Assembly: GCA_017512025.1 (NCBI GenBank)
Contig: JAFWHH010000017.1
Span: forward strand, 27,704 to 91,703
Direction of reading: 5' to 3'
DNA: 64,000 nucleotides
Source of the DNA: Clostridia bacterium
Lineage (GTDB): Bacteria > Bacillota > Clostridia > TANB77 > CAG-508
Numbering within the stretch: the first letter of the stretch is position 1; each line of letters opens with the position of its first letter. This document shows, one piece after another, positions 43,556 to 52,500 of this stretch. Made by a program: the position numbers and the translations under genes. The notes beneath the pieces are model-generated. The model was not told where the DNA came from. It saw only the letters and a program-made list of their open reading frames with translations, and did not search any database.

Positions 43556-44821
43556 ATGGATTACGAGAAAACAAATCTAAAAGATGGAATTACAGTTCAT
43601 AAAATAACAACGAGTAAGTTTAAGACTAACTTATTTGCTATATTTCTTACAACTCCACTTAACAGGGAAAACGTAACGAAGAATGCATTAATAAGTGCAG
43701 TTTTAAGAAGAGGAACAATGAATTTCAAAAGCCAAGATATTATTGCAAAAGAGCTTGAAGATATGTATGGAGCAAGCTTTGATTGTGGTGTTGATAAAAA
43801 TGGTGATAACCAGGTACTAAAGTTCTATGTTGAATCAATTAATGATGATTTTCTACCAGAGAAATATAATTTAGCTGAGAAATCATTAAAGTTATTAGTT
43901 GATATAGTAGCAAATCCATTAGTTGAAAATGGAGCATTTAAGAAAGAATATGTTGAAGTAGAAAAGAATACTTTAAAGCAAGTTATAGAAGGTAAAATAG
44001 ATAATAAGGGCAGATATGCAATTGATAGATGCTTTGAAGAAATGTATAAAGATGAACCATATGGACTTTATAAATTCGGATATATAGAGGATTTAGAAGC
44101 TATAAATGAGAAGGATTTATATGAGTATTATAAAGCTCTAATTTCTGAGTGTAAAATTGATGTCTTTATATCTGGTTTTGATATGCCAGATTTGAACGAG
44201 AATCAAATATTAGACATTTTTACACCTAGAACAGCAAATTATACTACAATAGAAAATTTATATATAGAAAACGAATTAAATGAGCCAAAAGAAATAATAG
44301 AAAAAATGGATGTTACTCAAGGAAAGCTTATGATTGGAGCAGATATATTAAAACTTGAAAAAGCTGAAAGACCAGCTGCCTCAATGTATTCAGTAATCCT
44401 TGGAGGAGGAGCTAATTCTAAACTATTCCAAAATGTAAGAGAAAAAGCGAGCCTATGTTATACAGCTGGAGCATCTTATATTAAAGCTAAAAACAGTGTA
44501 TTAATCAGATGCGGAATTGAAACAAAGAACTATGAAAAGGCTCTTGATTTAATAAAAGAGCAATTAAGACAAATCGATGATGGCGAATTTACTGATGAAG
44601 ATATAAAGAGCGCTAAACAATTAATTTTAGCATCATATAAGAGTGTTAAGGAGACTCAAGATAGCGAAATAACATACTATTTCTCTCAAGAGCTAACAGG
44701 AGAATTCGTTAGTATTGAACAGAATATTGAAGACATTGAAAAAGTTACTAAAGAGCAAATTGTAGAAGTAGCAAACAATGTTAAAATAAACACAATTTAC
44801 TTTTTAACAGATAATAACTAA
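43556..44821 (+). CDS. M16-family peptidase homologue, inactive subunit (YmfF-like)
   Basis: The 421-residue protein has the two-domain M16 fold, with the C-terminal segment LGGGANSKLFQNVREKASLCY that is well conserved in this family. The zinc motif HxxEH is missing at its usual N-terminal place (here ALISAVLRRGTMNF). The following gene has the active motif. Such pairs form a heterodimer in which one partner is catalytic. In Bacillus the ymfF-ymfH pair has the same layout. AGGAGG precedes the ATG. Confidence 0.88.
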   Translation: MDYEKTNLKDGITVHKITTSKFKTNLFAIFLTTPLNRENVTKNALISAVLRRGTMNFKSQDIIAKELEDMYGASFDCGVDKNGDNQVLKFYVESINDDFLPEKYNLAEKSLKLLVDIVANPLVENGAFKKEYVEVEKNTLKQVIEGKIDNKGRYAIDRCFEEMYKDEPYGLYKFGYIEDLEAINEKDLYEYYKALISECKIDVFISGFDMPDLNENQILDIFTPRTANYTTIENLYIENELNEPKEIIEKMDVTQGKLMIGADILKLEKAERPAASMYSVILGGGANSKLFQNVREKASLCYTAGASYIKAKNSVLIRCGIETKNYEKALDLIKEQLRQIDDGEFTDEDIKSAKQLILASYKSVKETQDSEITYYFSQELTGEFVSIEQNIEDIEKVTKEQIVEVANNVKINTIYFLTDNN

Positions 44822-44841
44822 AACTATAGAAAGGAACACAT

Positions 44842-46122
44842 ATGGAAGTTATAAATTGTTCATTGATAAAAGAAAAAGCTTACGTTGATAAGCTAGAAAA
44901 TGGTCTTAAAATAATTGTAATTCCTAAGAAAGAAGCTAATAAGAAATACATTATATGGGGTACAAATTTTGGATCAAACGATAATAGATTTATTTATCCA
45001 GAGACTGGAGAAGAAGTTATTGTACCAGATGGTGTTGCTCATTTTTTAGAGCATAAAATGTTTGAACAACCAAATGGAACAAATAGTTTAGATGTACTTA
45101 TGGCACTTGGGTTAGATGCTAACGCATATACAACAAATGACCATACTGCATACCTTTTTGAATGTAGCGAAGATGATACATTTTACAAAGGGTTAGATGA
45201 GTTTATGGACTATGTACAAAGCCCATACTATACAGATCAAAACGTTGAAAAAGAAAAAGGAATAATTGGTCAAGAAATCATGATGTATGATGATGATCCA
45301 GGATTCCAATTATACTTAGATACATTACAATGTTTATATGAAAAACACCCAATTAGAATTGATATTGCTGGAACAATAGAAACAATATCAGGCATACACC
45401 CAGATATACTGTATAAATGCTATAATACATTTTATAATCCAGGTAATATGGTTCTAGTTGTTAGTGGTAACTTCGAACCAGAAGAAATTAAAAGGGAAAT
45501 AGTATCAAGATTAAAACCAAATAAAAATATAGGAAACATTACAAGAATATTCGAAGAAGAGCCAGAAAAAATATATAAAGATTATGCTGAAAAAACAATG
45601 TCAGTAAGTATGCCAATATTTATGGTTGGTATTAAAGACAAAGTTGTTCCACCAGAAGAAAAAGCTAAAAGACACATGGCTATTGAAATTATCATGGGAC
45701 TAATTGCTGGAAAAAGCTCAGCTTTATATAAAAATTTATATGAAAATCAAAATATATTTGGTGAGATTGATTCTGAATATGAGTTCTCAAAGAATTATGC
45801 ACACATACTAATAAGCGGACAGTCAAATAATCCACAATTAGTGAAAGATATGTTGATAACTGAGTTTGAAAAAATAAAAAATGAAGGTATAAACAAAGAA
45901 GACTTTGAAAGAGTTAAAAGAAAGATATATGGTGATTTTGTTACTGAATTTAATGATGTTGCAAGTATCGGTAGAATGTTCTTAGCAGACTCTATCAAAG
46001 AGGTTAGAACATTTGATTACGTTGATAAGTATAATGATGTTACAATTGAATATACTACAAATGTTCTTAATGAAGTATTCAATAAAGATAAAGTAGCACT
46101 TTCTGTTGTAAAAGGAGGATAA
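44842..46122 (+). CDS. M16-family zinc metallopeptidase, active subunit (YmfH-like)
   Basis: The 426-residue protein carries the inverse zinc motif HFLEH (about residues 66-70, in GVAHFLEHKMFEQ) with the downstream Glu in the EKEKGIIGQEIMMYDD region. M16 enzymes degrade peptides inside a closed two-domain chamber. Its substrate in Firmicutes is not settled; related pairs process bacteriocin-like or signalling peptides. It follows the inactive partner by 20 bases and precedes lgt by 2 bases, so the three form an operon. Confidence 0.92.
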   Translation: MEVINCSLIKEKAYVDKLENGLKIIVIPKKEANKKYIIWGTNFGSNDNRFIYPETGEEVIVPDGVAHFLEHKMFEQPNGTNSLDVLMALGLDANAYTTNDHTAYLFECSEDDTFYKGLDEFMDYVQSPYYTDQNVEKEKGIIGQEIMMYDDDPGFQLYLDTLQCLYEKHPIRIDIAGTIETISGIHPDILYKCYNTFYNPGNMVLVVSGNFEPEEIKREIVSRLKPNKNIGNITRIFEEEPEKIYKDYAEKTMSVSMPIFMVGIKDKVVPPEEKAKRHMAIEIIMGLIAGKSSALYKNLYENQNIFGEIDSEYEFSKNYAHILISGQSNNPQLVKDMLITEFEKIKNEGINKEDFERVKRKIYGDFVTEFNDVASIGRMFLADSIKEVRTFDYVDKYNDVTIEYTTNVLNEVFNKDKVALSVVKGG

Positions 46123-46124
46123 TA

Positions 46125-46895
46125 ATGGAGTTTATTATAAAAACTGGTGTTATACCAAGAACTGCTTTTACGATATTTGGAATAGAGATATATTGGTATG
46201 CAATAATAATAACAACTGCGATTTTAATTGGTTATCTATGGGCAAAGCTACATGATGGTAGATATGGATTAAAATATGATAATTTATTTAATATGAGTCT
46301 AATAATGATACCTGTTGCAATTTTATGCGCAAGAATATACTACGTAGCATTCAAATGGGACTACTACAAAGATAATCTAGAAGAATTCTTTGAATTTAGA
46401 AATGGTGGAATAGCTATATACGGAGCACTTATTGGTGCTATAGCAGTAATATGCATTTATGCCAAAATTAAGAAAATGAAAATACTTGATATTTTAGACT
46501 ATTTAGCTCCAATCATTCCTCTATGCCAAGCAATTGGTAGATGGGGAAACTACATAAACATTGAGGCCTATGGTACAGAAACAAACTGGCCACTTAAGAT
46601 GGAAATTGTAGAGCATGGAGTTACTAAATATGTACATCCAACATTTTTATATGAGTCTATTGGAAATCTTATTGTTTTCTTTGTATTGTACAAGATTGCG
46701 AAGAATAGAAAATTTTCTGGACAAGTTGCATGTGCATACTTTATTGGATATGCGTTTGTTAGGTTTTTTGTCGAAGGACTTAGAACAGATAGTTTGATGT
46801 GGGGACCAATAAGAGTGTCTCAAGCACTATCATTACTACTATTTGTATGTGCTCTTGGTATATATATCTATAAATCTAGAAAAGCAAAAGCGTGA
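46125..46895 (+). CDS. lgt: Prolipoprotein diacylglyceryl transferase
   Basis: Lgt moves diacylglycerol from phosphatidylglycerol to the lipobox cysteine, the first step of lipoprotein maturation. The 256-residue polytopic protein has the signature GRWGNYINIEAYG (about 137-149) with the essential Arg, the motif HPTFLYES, and RFFVEGLRTDSL near the C-terminus. Seven hydrophobic spans can be drawn. It starts 2 bases after the M16 stop, with AAAGGAGGA as ribosome site overlapping that gene's end. Confidence 0.95.
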   Translation: MEFIIKTGVIPRTAFTIFGIEIYWYAIIITTAILIGYLWAKLHDGRYGLKYDNLFNMSLIMIPVAILCARIYYVAFKWDYYKDNLEEFFEFRNGGIAIYGALIGAIAVICIYAKIKKMKILDILDYLAPIIPLCQAIGRWGNYINIEAYGTETNWPLKMEIVEHGVTKYVHPTFLYESIGNLIVFFVLYKIAKNRKFSGQVACAYFIGYAFVRFFVEGLRTDSLMWGPIRVSQALSLLLFVCALGIYIYKSRKAKA

Positions 46896-46899
46896 AAAA

Positions 46900-46916
46900 T
46901 GTCGAATTTTGTCGTA
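46900..46916 (+). promoter_or_regulatory. Tandem Spo0A-box-like sites
   Basis: TGTCGAA (46900-46906) matches the TGNCGAA consensus and TGTCGTA (46910-46916) differs at one base; they are spaced 10 bases, one helical turn. They lie 41-57 bases upstream of the -35 of the Spo0E-like gene. Control by Spo0A~P would close a feedback loop. Confidence 0.5.
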
Positions 46917-46956
46917 CGAAAGTTGCGTAAAATAGGGAAAAATTAGCATTTTTTGT

Positions 46957-46985
46957 TTGACTCTATATCATATGTATGATATCCT
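46957..46985 (+). promoter_or_regulatory. Probable promoter of the Spo0E-like gene
   Basis: TTGACT at 46957-46962, 17-base spacer, TATCCT at 46980-46985. A 50-base leader follows. A 10-base palindrome, ATCATATGTATGAT, lies in the spacer and could be an operator. Confidence 0.6.
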
Positions 46986-47040
46986 AAATTGAGCAGGGCA
47001 ATTATCAATGATAAGCCACTCATAAAAGGAGAGGGTTACT

Positions 47041-47193
47041 ATGTTAATAAATCAAATTTGTATTTTAAGGGACAAGTTGAACAAAAGCATACTAACTGAA
47101 GATTACAAAAGCACATATGAATTAAGTATTGAATTGGATGAACTTATCGCGAAATACTATAAGGAAAATAATATTGTACCAAAAATCGATTAA
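47041..47193 (+). CDS. Spo0E-like aspartyl-phosphate phosphatase
   Basis: This 50-residue protein matches the Spo0E family: a helical hairpin with the motif SIELDELIAKYY (family signature S-Q-E-L-D), here Ser-Ile-Glu-Leu-Asp. Such proteins remove phosphate from Spo0A~P and delay sporulation. The ATG at 47041 follows AAAAGGAGAGG. Length is typical (45-60 residues). It has its own promoter and terminator and Spo0A-box-like sites upstream. Confidence 0.8.
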   Translation: MLINQICILRDKLNKSILTEDYKSTYELSIELDELIAKYYKENNIVPKID

Positions 47194-47228
47194 AGAAAAC
47201 AGCAAGAAATACTAAAAGAGAAATGGCT

Positions 47229-47266
47229 AAATAAAACTCTTGAGTTTTATTTAGTCTATTTTTTTA
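47229..47266 (+). terminator. Terminator of the Spo0E-like gene
   Basis: AAATAAAACTC at 47229-47239 pairs with GAGTTTTATTT at 47242-47252, followed by a T run at 47259-47265. Confidence 0.75.
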
Positions 47267-47284
47267 TAAAATGCAAAAAAAGTG

Positions 47285-47313
47285 TTGACAAAAGCTAGGT
47301 GAAAGATTATAAT
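47285..47313 (+). promoter_or_regulatory. Promoter of tRNA-Leu
   Basis: TTGACA at 47285-47290, 17-base spacer, TATAAT at 47308-47313: perfect consensus. Confidence 0.88.
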
Positions 47314-47350
47314 AACTCTTGTCGTTGGACAAAACCAGTTCAAAATTCAT

Positions 47351-47438
47351 GCAGATGTGGCGGAACTGGTAGACGCACAGGACTTAAAATCCTGCGGTTG
47401 AATAAACCGTGCCGGTTCGATTCCGGCCATCTGCACCA
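47351..47438 (+). tRNA. tRNA-Leu (TAA), CCA encoded
   Basis: Acceptor GCAGATG pairs with CATCTGC; the anticodon loop CTTAAAA gives TAA. The long variable arm (CGGTTGAATAAACCG) is typical of class II tRNA-Leu. CCA ends at 47438. Single gene with its own promoter and terminator. Confidence 0.95.
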
Positions 47439-47473
47439 AAACCTAGAGATTAATCTCTAGGTTTTATTTTTTT
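47438..47473 (+). terminator. Terminator of tRNA-Leu
   Basis: AAAACCTAGAGAT pairs with ATCTCTAGGTTTT around two bases, then a long T run. Confidence 0.9.
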
Positions 47474-47480
47474 GTAAAGC

Positions 47481-47516
47481 AAAGGAGACAGAAACATGAC
47501 GTTTCTGTCTCCTTCT
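47481..47516 (-). terminator. Terminator of the dockerin gene
   Basis: On the minus strand GAAGGAGACAGAAAC pairs with GTTTCTGTCTCCTTT, followed by a T-containing tail. Confidence 0.75.
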
Positions 47517-47520
47517 TTGT

Positions 47521-49143
47521 TCATTTAATCCAATCCATTCTGTAGTGACCAGTGTCATCAAGCAAATAGACATAGTAACCTGCCCTAAACCACCAGTCTT
47601 CGGTAATAGCGGGGTCAATCTTTGCCCATCTTCTCTTGGGAGTAGAGGACACAAGACTTGGTACCCATGCAATGAAAACAGCATTTTCCTCAGAGACGAG
47701 AGAATCTTCCTTATACTCTGCCATTTGAGGCAGGTAAGATCCAGGAAGAATCTGCACAACTTTGCAAAGTGTAAGACCTTCGAAATCATTGCTGAGGTCA
47801 CCGGTAGGTATGCAGAACGCATACTCAACAGGTGTAGTCTCATCGGTTCGAAGCATAACAGCATTTGTATGTCCAAGGTCAACAATGTTGTCAAAATAAC
47901 GATTAAAGGCTTCTGTATTCAACTTCCAGAAGAAGTTTTTAGGATTACTTGTGAAGTACTTCAATGCAATTGCAAGATCGCCTTCATCAATACATCCATT
48001 CAGATTATAATCGTATGTCTGAACATCGATGTCATAACAGAGAAATTTACCGGCAATGATACCAGAAATTCCGGCAAGATCACTAAAAATGAGCTTTTTA
48101 TACTCTTTAAGATCGTAAGGCAGTTTTGTAATACCGGTGCTCACATTTGTGTAATCTTTTGCAGTAACATACAGATTTTTCGAATTAGGGAGTGCATCAT
48201 CGATAGAAGCCGGCTTCATGGAGCCATTGTACTTCCAAAAATGTAATCCCTTAATCAGGTTCTGGTTAAAGATCAAATCACCTGTCGTGTAGTTCGAATC
48301 TGAATACGTCAAAAGCGTGCACGCGTATGTCTGACCAGCTCTTTCAAAAAGAAAAACTCCTTGTTTTGTTTCCTTCAAGCTTTCAGTGTATCTCGGAATA
48401 CTAGTATCGGGAATAGTCGGAATAGCTTTGTTAATGATTTCACCCGGGTTAGAAGTTGCGCTTGTTGTTACGTATGTAATGGTTGTAGTAGAAGTAGTAT
48501 TTGTAGTTGTTTTGCTCGTGGAGGTAGAGGTTGTCGTTGTTGTTGTGTTGGACGTAATAGTAGTCGTTGTAATGACCGGTGCTGCAGGTCTAATACTATC
48601 ACCCATAAGCCAACGTGTCAGGCTAACGGCATCTGCAATATTACTTTTACCATCAGCATTCATGTCGCTTAAGTGAATTGCAACGATATCAGACCAGCCA
48701 TACATAAGAGCTCGTTTCAAAAGTGTAAGATCAATTGCGTTAACTTTTCTATCGGAGTTAATATCTCCAATGATCATACCATCATGAGAAATAAGCTCAG
48801 CTCCTGCCAAGACTTGACTATCGATATAGTATGCAGACAGTGGCATCTTGGGTACATAGACCCGAAAATGCTCGAATTTGTCATCAACATCAATCAGCCA
48901 AATCTTTTCACCGGGACTCGTTTGAGTTTGAGTTCCATCTGCTCCTGTAATAGTACATCCTTCCTCAAAACTAATAATGTCACCAATACCAATGTTTTCA
49001 CGATTCGTTTCGTTTGCACTTGTGCTAGAGCCAGCATAGGCTGTAAGCGAAGTACAAAGCACAATTGACAGTGCAATGACAATAAATGCCATGAGCAGTT
49101 CGGATGCGACAATCATAGGCCGCGCGGACAAACACTTCTTCAT
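47521..49143 (-). CDS. Secreted dockerin-domain protein
   Basis: The 540-residue protein has a signal peptide (hydrophobic 12-35, cleavage after AYA), a small beta domain, then a complete type I dockerin at about 126-181 with two calcium loops, GDINSDRKVNAIDLTLLKR and DMNADGKSNIADAVSLTRWL. A Thr/Ser-rich linker (190-235) and a C-terminal domain of unknown fold (240-540) follow; the latter contains a further EF-like loop, YDYNLNGCIDEGDLAIALKY. No glycosidase motif is seen. Codon use is clearly more GC-rich than neighbours, residue 8 is a CGG codon, and the Thr linker is Ruminococcus-like, so horizontal gain next to tRNA-Leu is likely. The next gene upstream encodes a cohesin-like domain. Confidence 0.85.
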   Translation of the reverse strand: MKKCLSARPMIVASELLMAFIVIALSIVLCTSLTAYAGSSTSANETNRENIGIGDIISFEEGCTITGADGTQTQTSPGEKIWLIDVDDKFEHFRVYVPKMPLSAYYIDSQVLAGAELISHDGMIIGDINSDRKVNAIDLTLLKRALMYGWSDIVAIHLSDMNADGKSNIADAVSLTRWLMGDSIRPAAPVITTTTITSNTTTTTTSTSTSKTTTNTTSTTTITYVTTSATSNPGEIINKAIPTIPDTSIPRYTESLKETKQGVFLFERAGQTYACTLLTYSDSNYTTGDLIFNQNLIKGLHFWKYNGSMKPASIDDALPNSKNLYVTAKDYTNVSTGITKLPYDLKEYKKLIFSDLAGISGIIAGKFLCYDIDVQTYDYNLNGCIDEGDLAIALKYFTSNPKNFFWKLNTEAFNRYFDNIVDLGHTNAVMLRTDETTPVEYAFCIPTGDLSNDFEGLTLCKVVQILPGSYLPQMAEYKEDSLVSEENAVFIAWVPSLVSSTPKRRWAKIDPAITEDWWFRAGYYVYLLDDTGHYRMDWIK

Positions 49144-49209
49144 ACCAATCCCCTCCTTATGATTGGACCAGTCCCACCAGAAAAGCCGGCGGGAAAAACA
49201 AAATATTTA

Positions 49210-49262
49210 CGGTGAACATTCACCGACAATATGATTATAATACGAAATACAAATTATGGCAA
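49210..49262 (-). promoter_or_regulatory. Promoter and inverted repeat of the dockerin gene
   Basis: On the minus strand TTGCCA (plus-strand 49257-49262), 17-base spacer, TATAAT (plus-strand 49234-49239). Just downstream an inverted repeat CGGTGAA-CA-TTCACCG (49210-49225) lies where an operator would block transcription. A second GC-rich stem (CCCGCCGG with CTGGTGGG on the minus strand) precedes the ribosome site. Confidence 0.65.
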
Positions 49263-49513
49263 TCGTTTACATAACTTTTTTCTGGAGTATATAGGGAATT
49301 AAAGGATTTTTATCTTTTAACTTTGGAAATATAAAATTGTATTTTTTGTCTTAATTATTTAATGGATTTGAAATGAATTTGTAATAAACCCCATTAACCA
49401 ATAAATCCCTAAGCATATTAAATATTTAATTAAAATTTATCAATTTGAAACTAAATTTAATAGATATTAAAAATATGTCATAAAAAAAAATAAAAACAAA
49501 GAGGGAGAAAAAA
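49263..49513. other. Very AT-rich gap before the surface giant
   Basis: The 250 bases contain no gene. TTGAAA at 49445-49450 with a 17-base spacer and TAAAAA at 49468 is a weak promoter candidate for the gene at 49514. AGGGAGAA provides its ribosome site. Confidence 0.4.
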
Positions 49514-52500
49514 ATGAAAAAGAAAGTGTCAGTTTTAATTTTTGATATTTTAGTTGCAATGATATTTATTTTCTCATTAGCAACTAAAACTTCAATGCAA
49601 AACAGCATCGTACAGGGAACAGATTATTCACCTGTAGGAAGCCAAAGCATGAGTTTTAATTTTATTCCTGATCCTGAAGAGAAAAGAGTTAAAGCAGGTG
49701 AGGAAGTTACAGTAACATTAAGTGCAAAAGATATTAACGTGGGAGAAGAAGGTCTAAATAGCATTGTTGGTTATTTAGGATATGATGAAAACGTATTTGA
49801 GAGCGTTTCTTTCCATGCTAATAGAGATGCAAATTGGTTATTAGAGCATAACCAAAGAAAAGGACATAGCATGTATGGAAAATTCTGTTTATACACTATG
49901 CAAGAAGGTATAACGGAAGATGAAGATATTGCTACTTTGGTTTTAAAACTAAAAAGTGATTTAAAACCACAAACAACTAAAATTACTTTTACTGGACTTG
50001 CATCAAGTGATGGTGAGTATGAAGTTCCTGAAGAAGATAGAACAGTAACATTAATTATATATGAAGATCCTGTTCCAGACCATGGTTCAAAAACACCAGA
50101 CTCTAAACCAGTACCAAGTACTCCAGAAGAGAAAAAAGAAGAGCCAAGTCGTTCTATAAAAACAGGCGATAAAATCATGGTTATGGTTATATTAGCTATA
50201 CTAGCAATAGTATTAAATATTATTGTTTTTGCTGGAAAGAATAAAACAAAGACATTTAGTATGATACTAGTAGCTCTTATTGGTATTTCATGTTTAGGAA
50301 CTGTTGTTAAAGCAGCTGGAAATACAATTGATGTTGCGGTTGCATTACAAAATCTAGATTACAAACAAAGCTGGCTAAATAGTGAGAATTATTTAGTAAC
50401 TGATACAACTGTATCAAGATTTTTCCCTGAAACAAATATAGATAATATAGTAAGTAAATTTAATAAAAATGTAGAAGTTAATACAAACGATACTAGAGCT
50501 GAAGAAGGAAAATTAGCTACTGGTATGAAAATTAATGTAAAGAATCCAACACGTGCAGATGCAGAAGGTAATAGAGCATATACTGTAAGTGTTTGGGGTG
50601 ATACAAACAAAGATAGTAAATCTAACCAAGTTGAATTAACTACTATCATAAGAAATGTATTAGACAGCGAAAAATGGAATTTAAATGAAGAAAAATCTCT
50701 ATCAGCTGATTTAACGGTTGATGGTACTATAAATGAAGAAGATGTTAGTGCATCTGTTAAATATATAGTATATGGAGAGCTAGAAATTCCAGGATTTGAT
50801 CAAGTTGATGCTCCTGAAATAAAAGCAGTAGCAGGAACATATGATGAGGAAAAGAATTTCTATACATCAGATGTACAAGTAAAAATAACAGAAAAAGCTA
50901 CTAATGGAAAGAAAACACAATATAAAGTAGAAAACTCACAAGGTGAAGTTCTTCCTTATACTGAAATAACAAGAGCTGATAATGTTTGCGAAAAAACTAT
51001 TACACTTGAATATGGAGAAATATATAAAGTTTCTGCATATACAACAGGTGTTCTTGGAAATCGTTCTGAGATACCATATAAGATTATAAATGCAACGGGT
51101 GTTGTACTACATGGATATAAAGTAAAATATTACTACGATGGTGTTGAGGATACATCGAAAGAAGAGCCTATTAAATATGTAGAGGCTGGAACTGTTATAG
51201 ATTCATATCCAGATAAGAGCGAAGGATATGTATTAGATACAACTAAAGGTAATGGAACAGGTGTTGTAAACTTCCCTCTAACTGTTAGTGCGGATGAAAC
51301 ACAAAATATAATAGAGGTATATTATGTTTCAAATAAAGGAAATTTAGTAATACATCATTATAAAGATGGTGCTACAACACCAACTAAAATTGCAGAAGAT
51401 GAAACAGTTGAGATGGAATATGGTTCATCTTATGAGGTAACACCTTTATTTGCAAATAATAAAATAAAAGTTAATGGAACAGATTTAACTACTGAAAGAG
51501 CATACCTAGATTCAAATGCTTGTGAATTTTCAAGAGTTGTTGGATATGAAGGAACAGCTACAGGAGAAAATGGAACTGTTACTGGTACAGCAACAAGAGA
51601 CATGGGTGAAATAAGCTACTACTATAATACAGTATCATATCAAGTAACAGGAGAAGTTATAGGTGGAAATGGATCAATATCATTAGCTGGAAATCCAATT
51701 TCTGTTGCTTATGGATGTGATGTTGAAGACGACATAGTTATTACTCCAGATAACCAATATGTAATTGCAAGTGCAAGATTATATAGTGGAAGCGAAATAG
51801 ATGGAAGCTATGACGAAACAGATGGAATCGATATAAAGAGCGAACTTAAGAGAGTTGGAAAGAAATTATATATTCAAGACTTAGATGAATTATGCAATAT
51901 AACAGAGAATAAACATATTGTTGTTACATTTGCACAATCAACAGTTGTATGTCAAATAGTTGATGTACCAAAAGGCCTTGACACTATGAAAAATGCAAAT
52001 GGTGATCAAATATTATGGAATGAGTATAGTACTCTAGAAGAAGCAATTGTTGATGCTTTACTAGCAAATTCTTCTGAAGATAAAATTCCAGATGAAAATG
52101 ATAATAAAGTTGAAATTAAAATACTTGCTAACATTAATGGAGAAAACAATCAAATAGATAATGATAATATTGTAGTAATTGACTTAAATAGCTATACAAT
52201 TTCATCAGATAACTCAGCAAAACCAACAATTGAAGTAAAAGATGGAAACTTAACTGTAGTAGATAAGAGCGCTGTTCAAACAGGTAAAATTGAAAATACA
52301 GAAAGAGAAGCTATTAAATTAAACGAAGGTGGTTCATTAACTTTAGGAACTAACGAAGAATCTGGAGAGCCAAGTATAGTAGCTCCAACAATTGAAGGTG
52401 GAACATACGGAATTAACAAAGATCCAAATGGTGTATTCAACTTCTTTGACGGATTAATTATCGGAAATAGCAATAGCTCAGTATCTGATTCAGGAGTAAA

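Noticed and set aside
47545..48246. Plus-strand reading frame of 233 codons
   Set aside because: It lies antisense inside the dockerin gene; the minus-strand protein has clear domains and signal peptide, the plus-strand one none.
50155..50240. True C-terminal LPXTG anchor ending the cohesin-like protein
   Set aside because: The motif is KTGDK without LPXTG and the frame continues for 3,000 residues without a stop; kept only as a fusion hypothesis.
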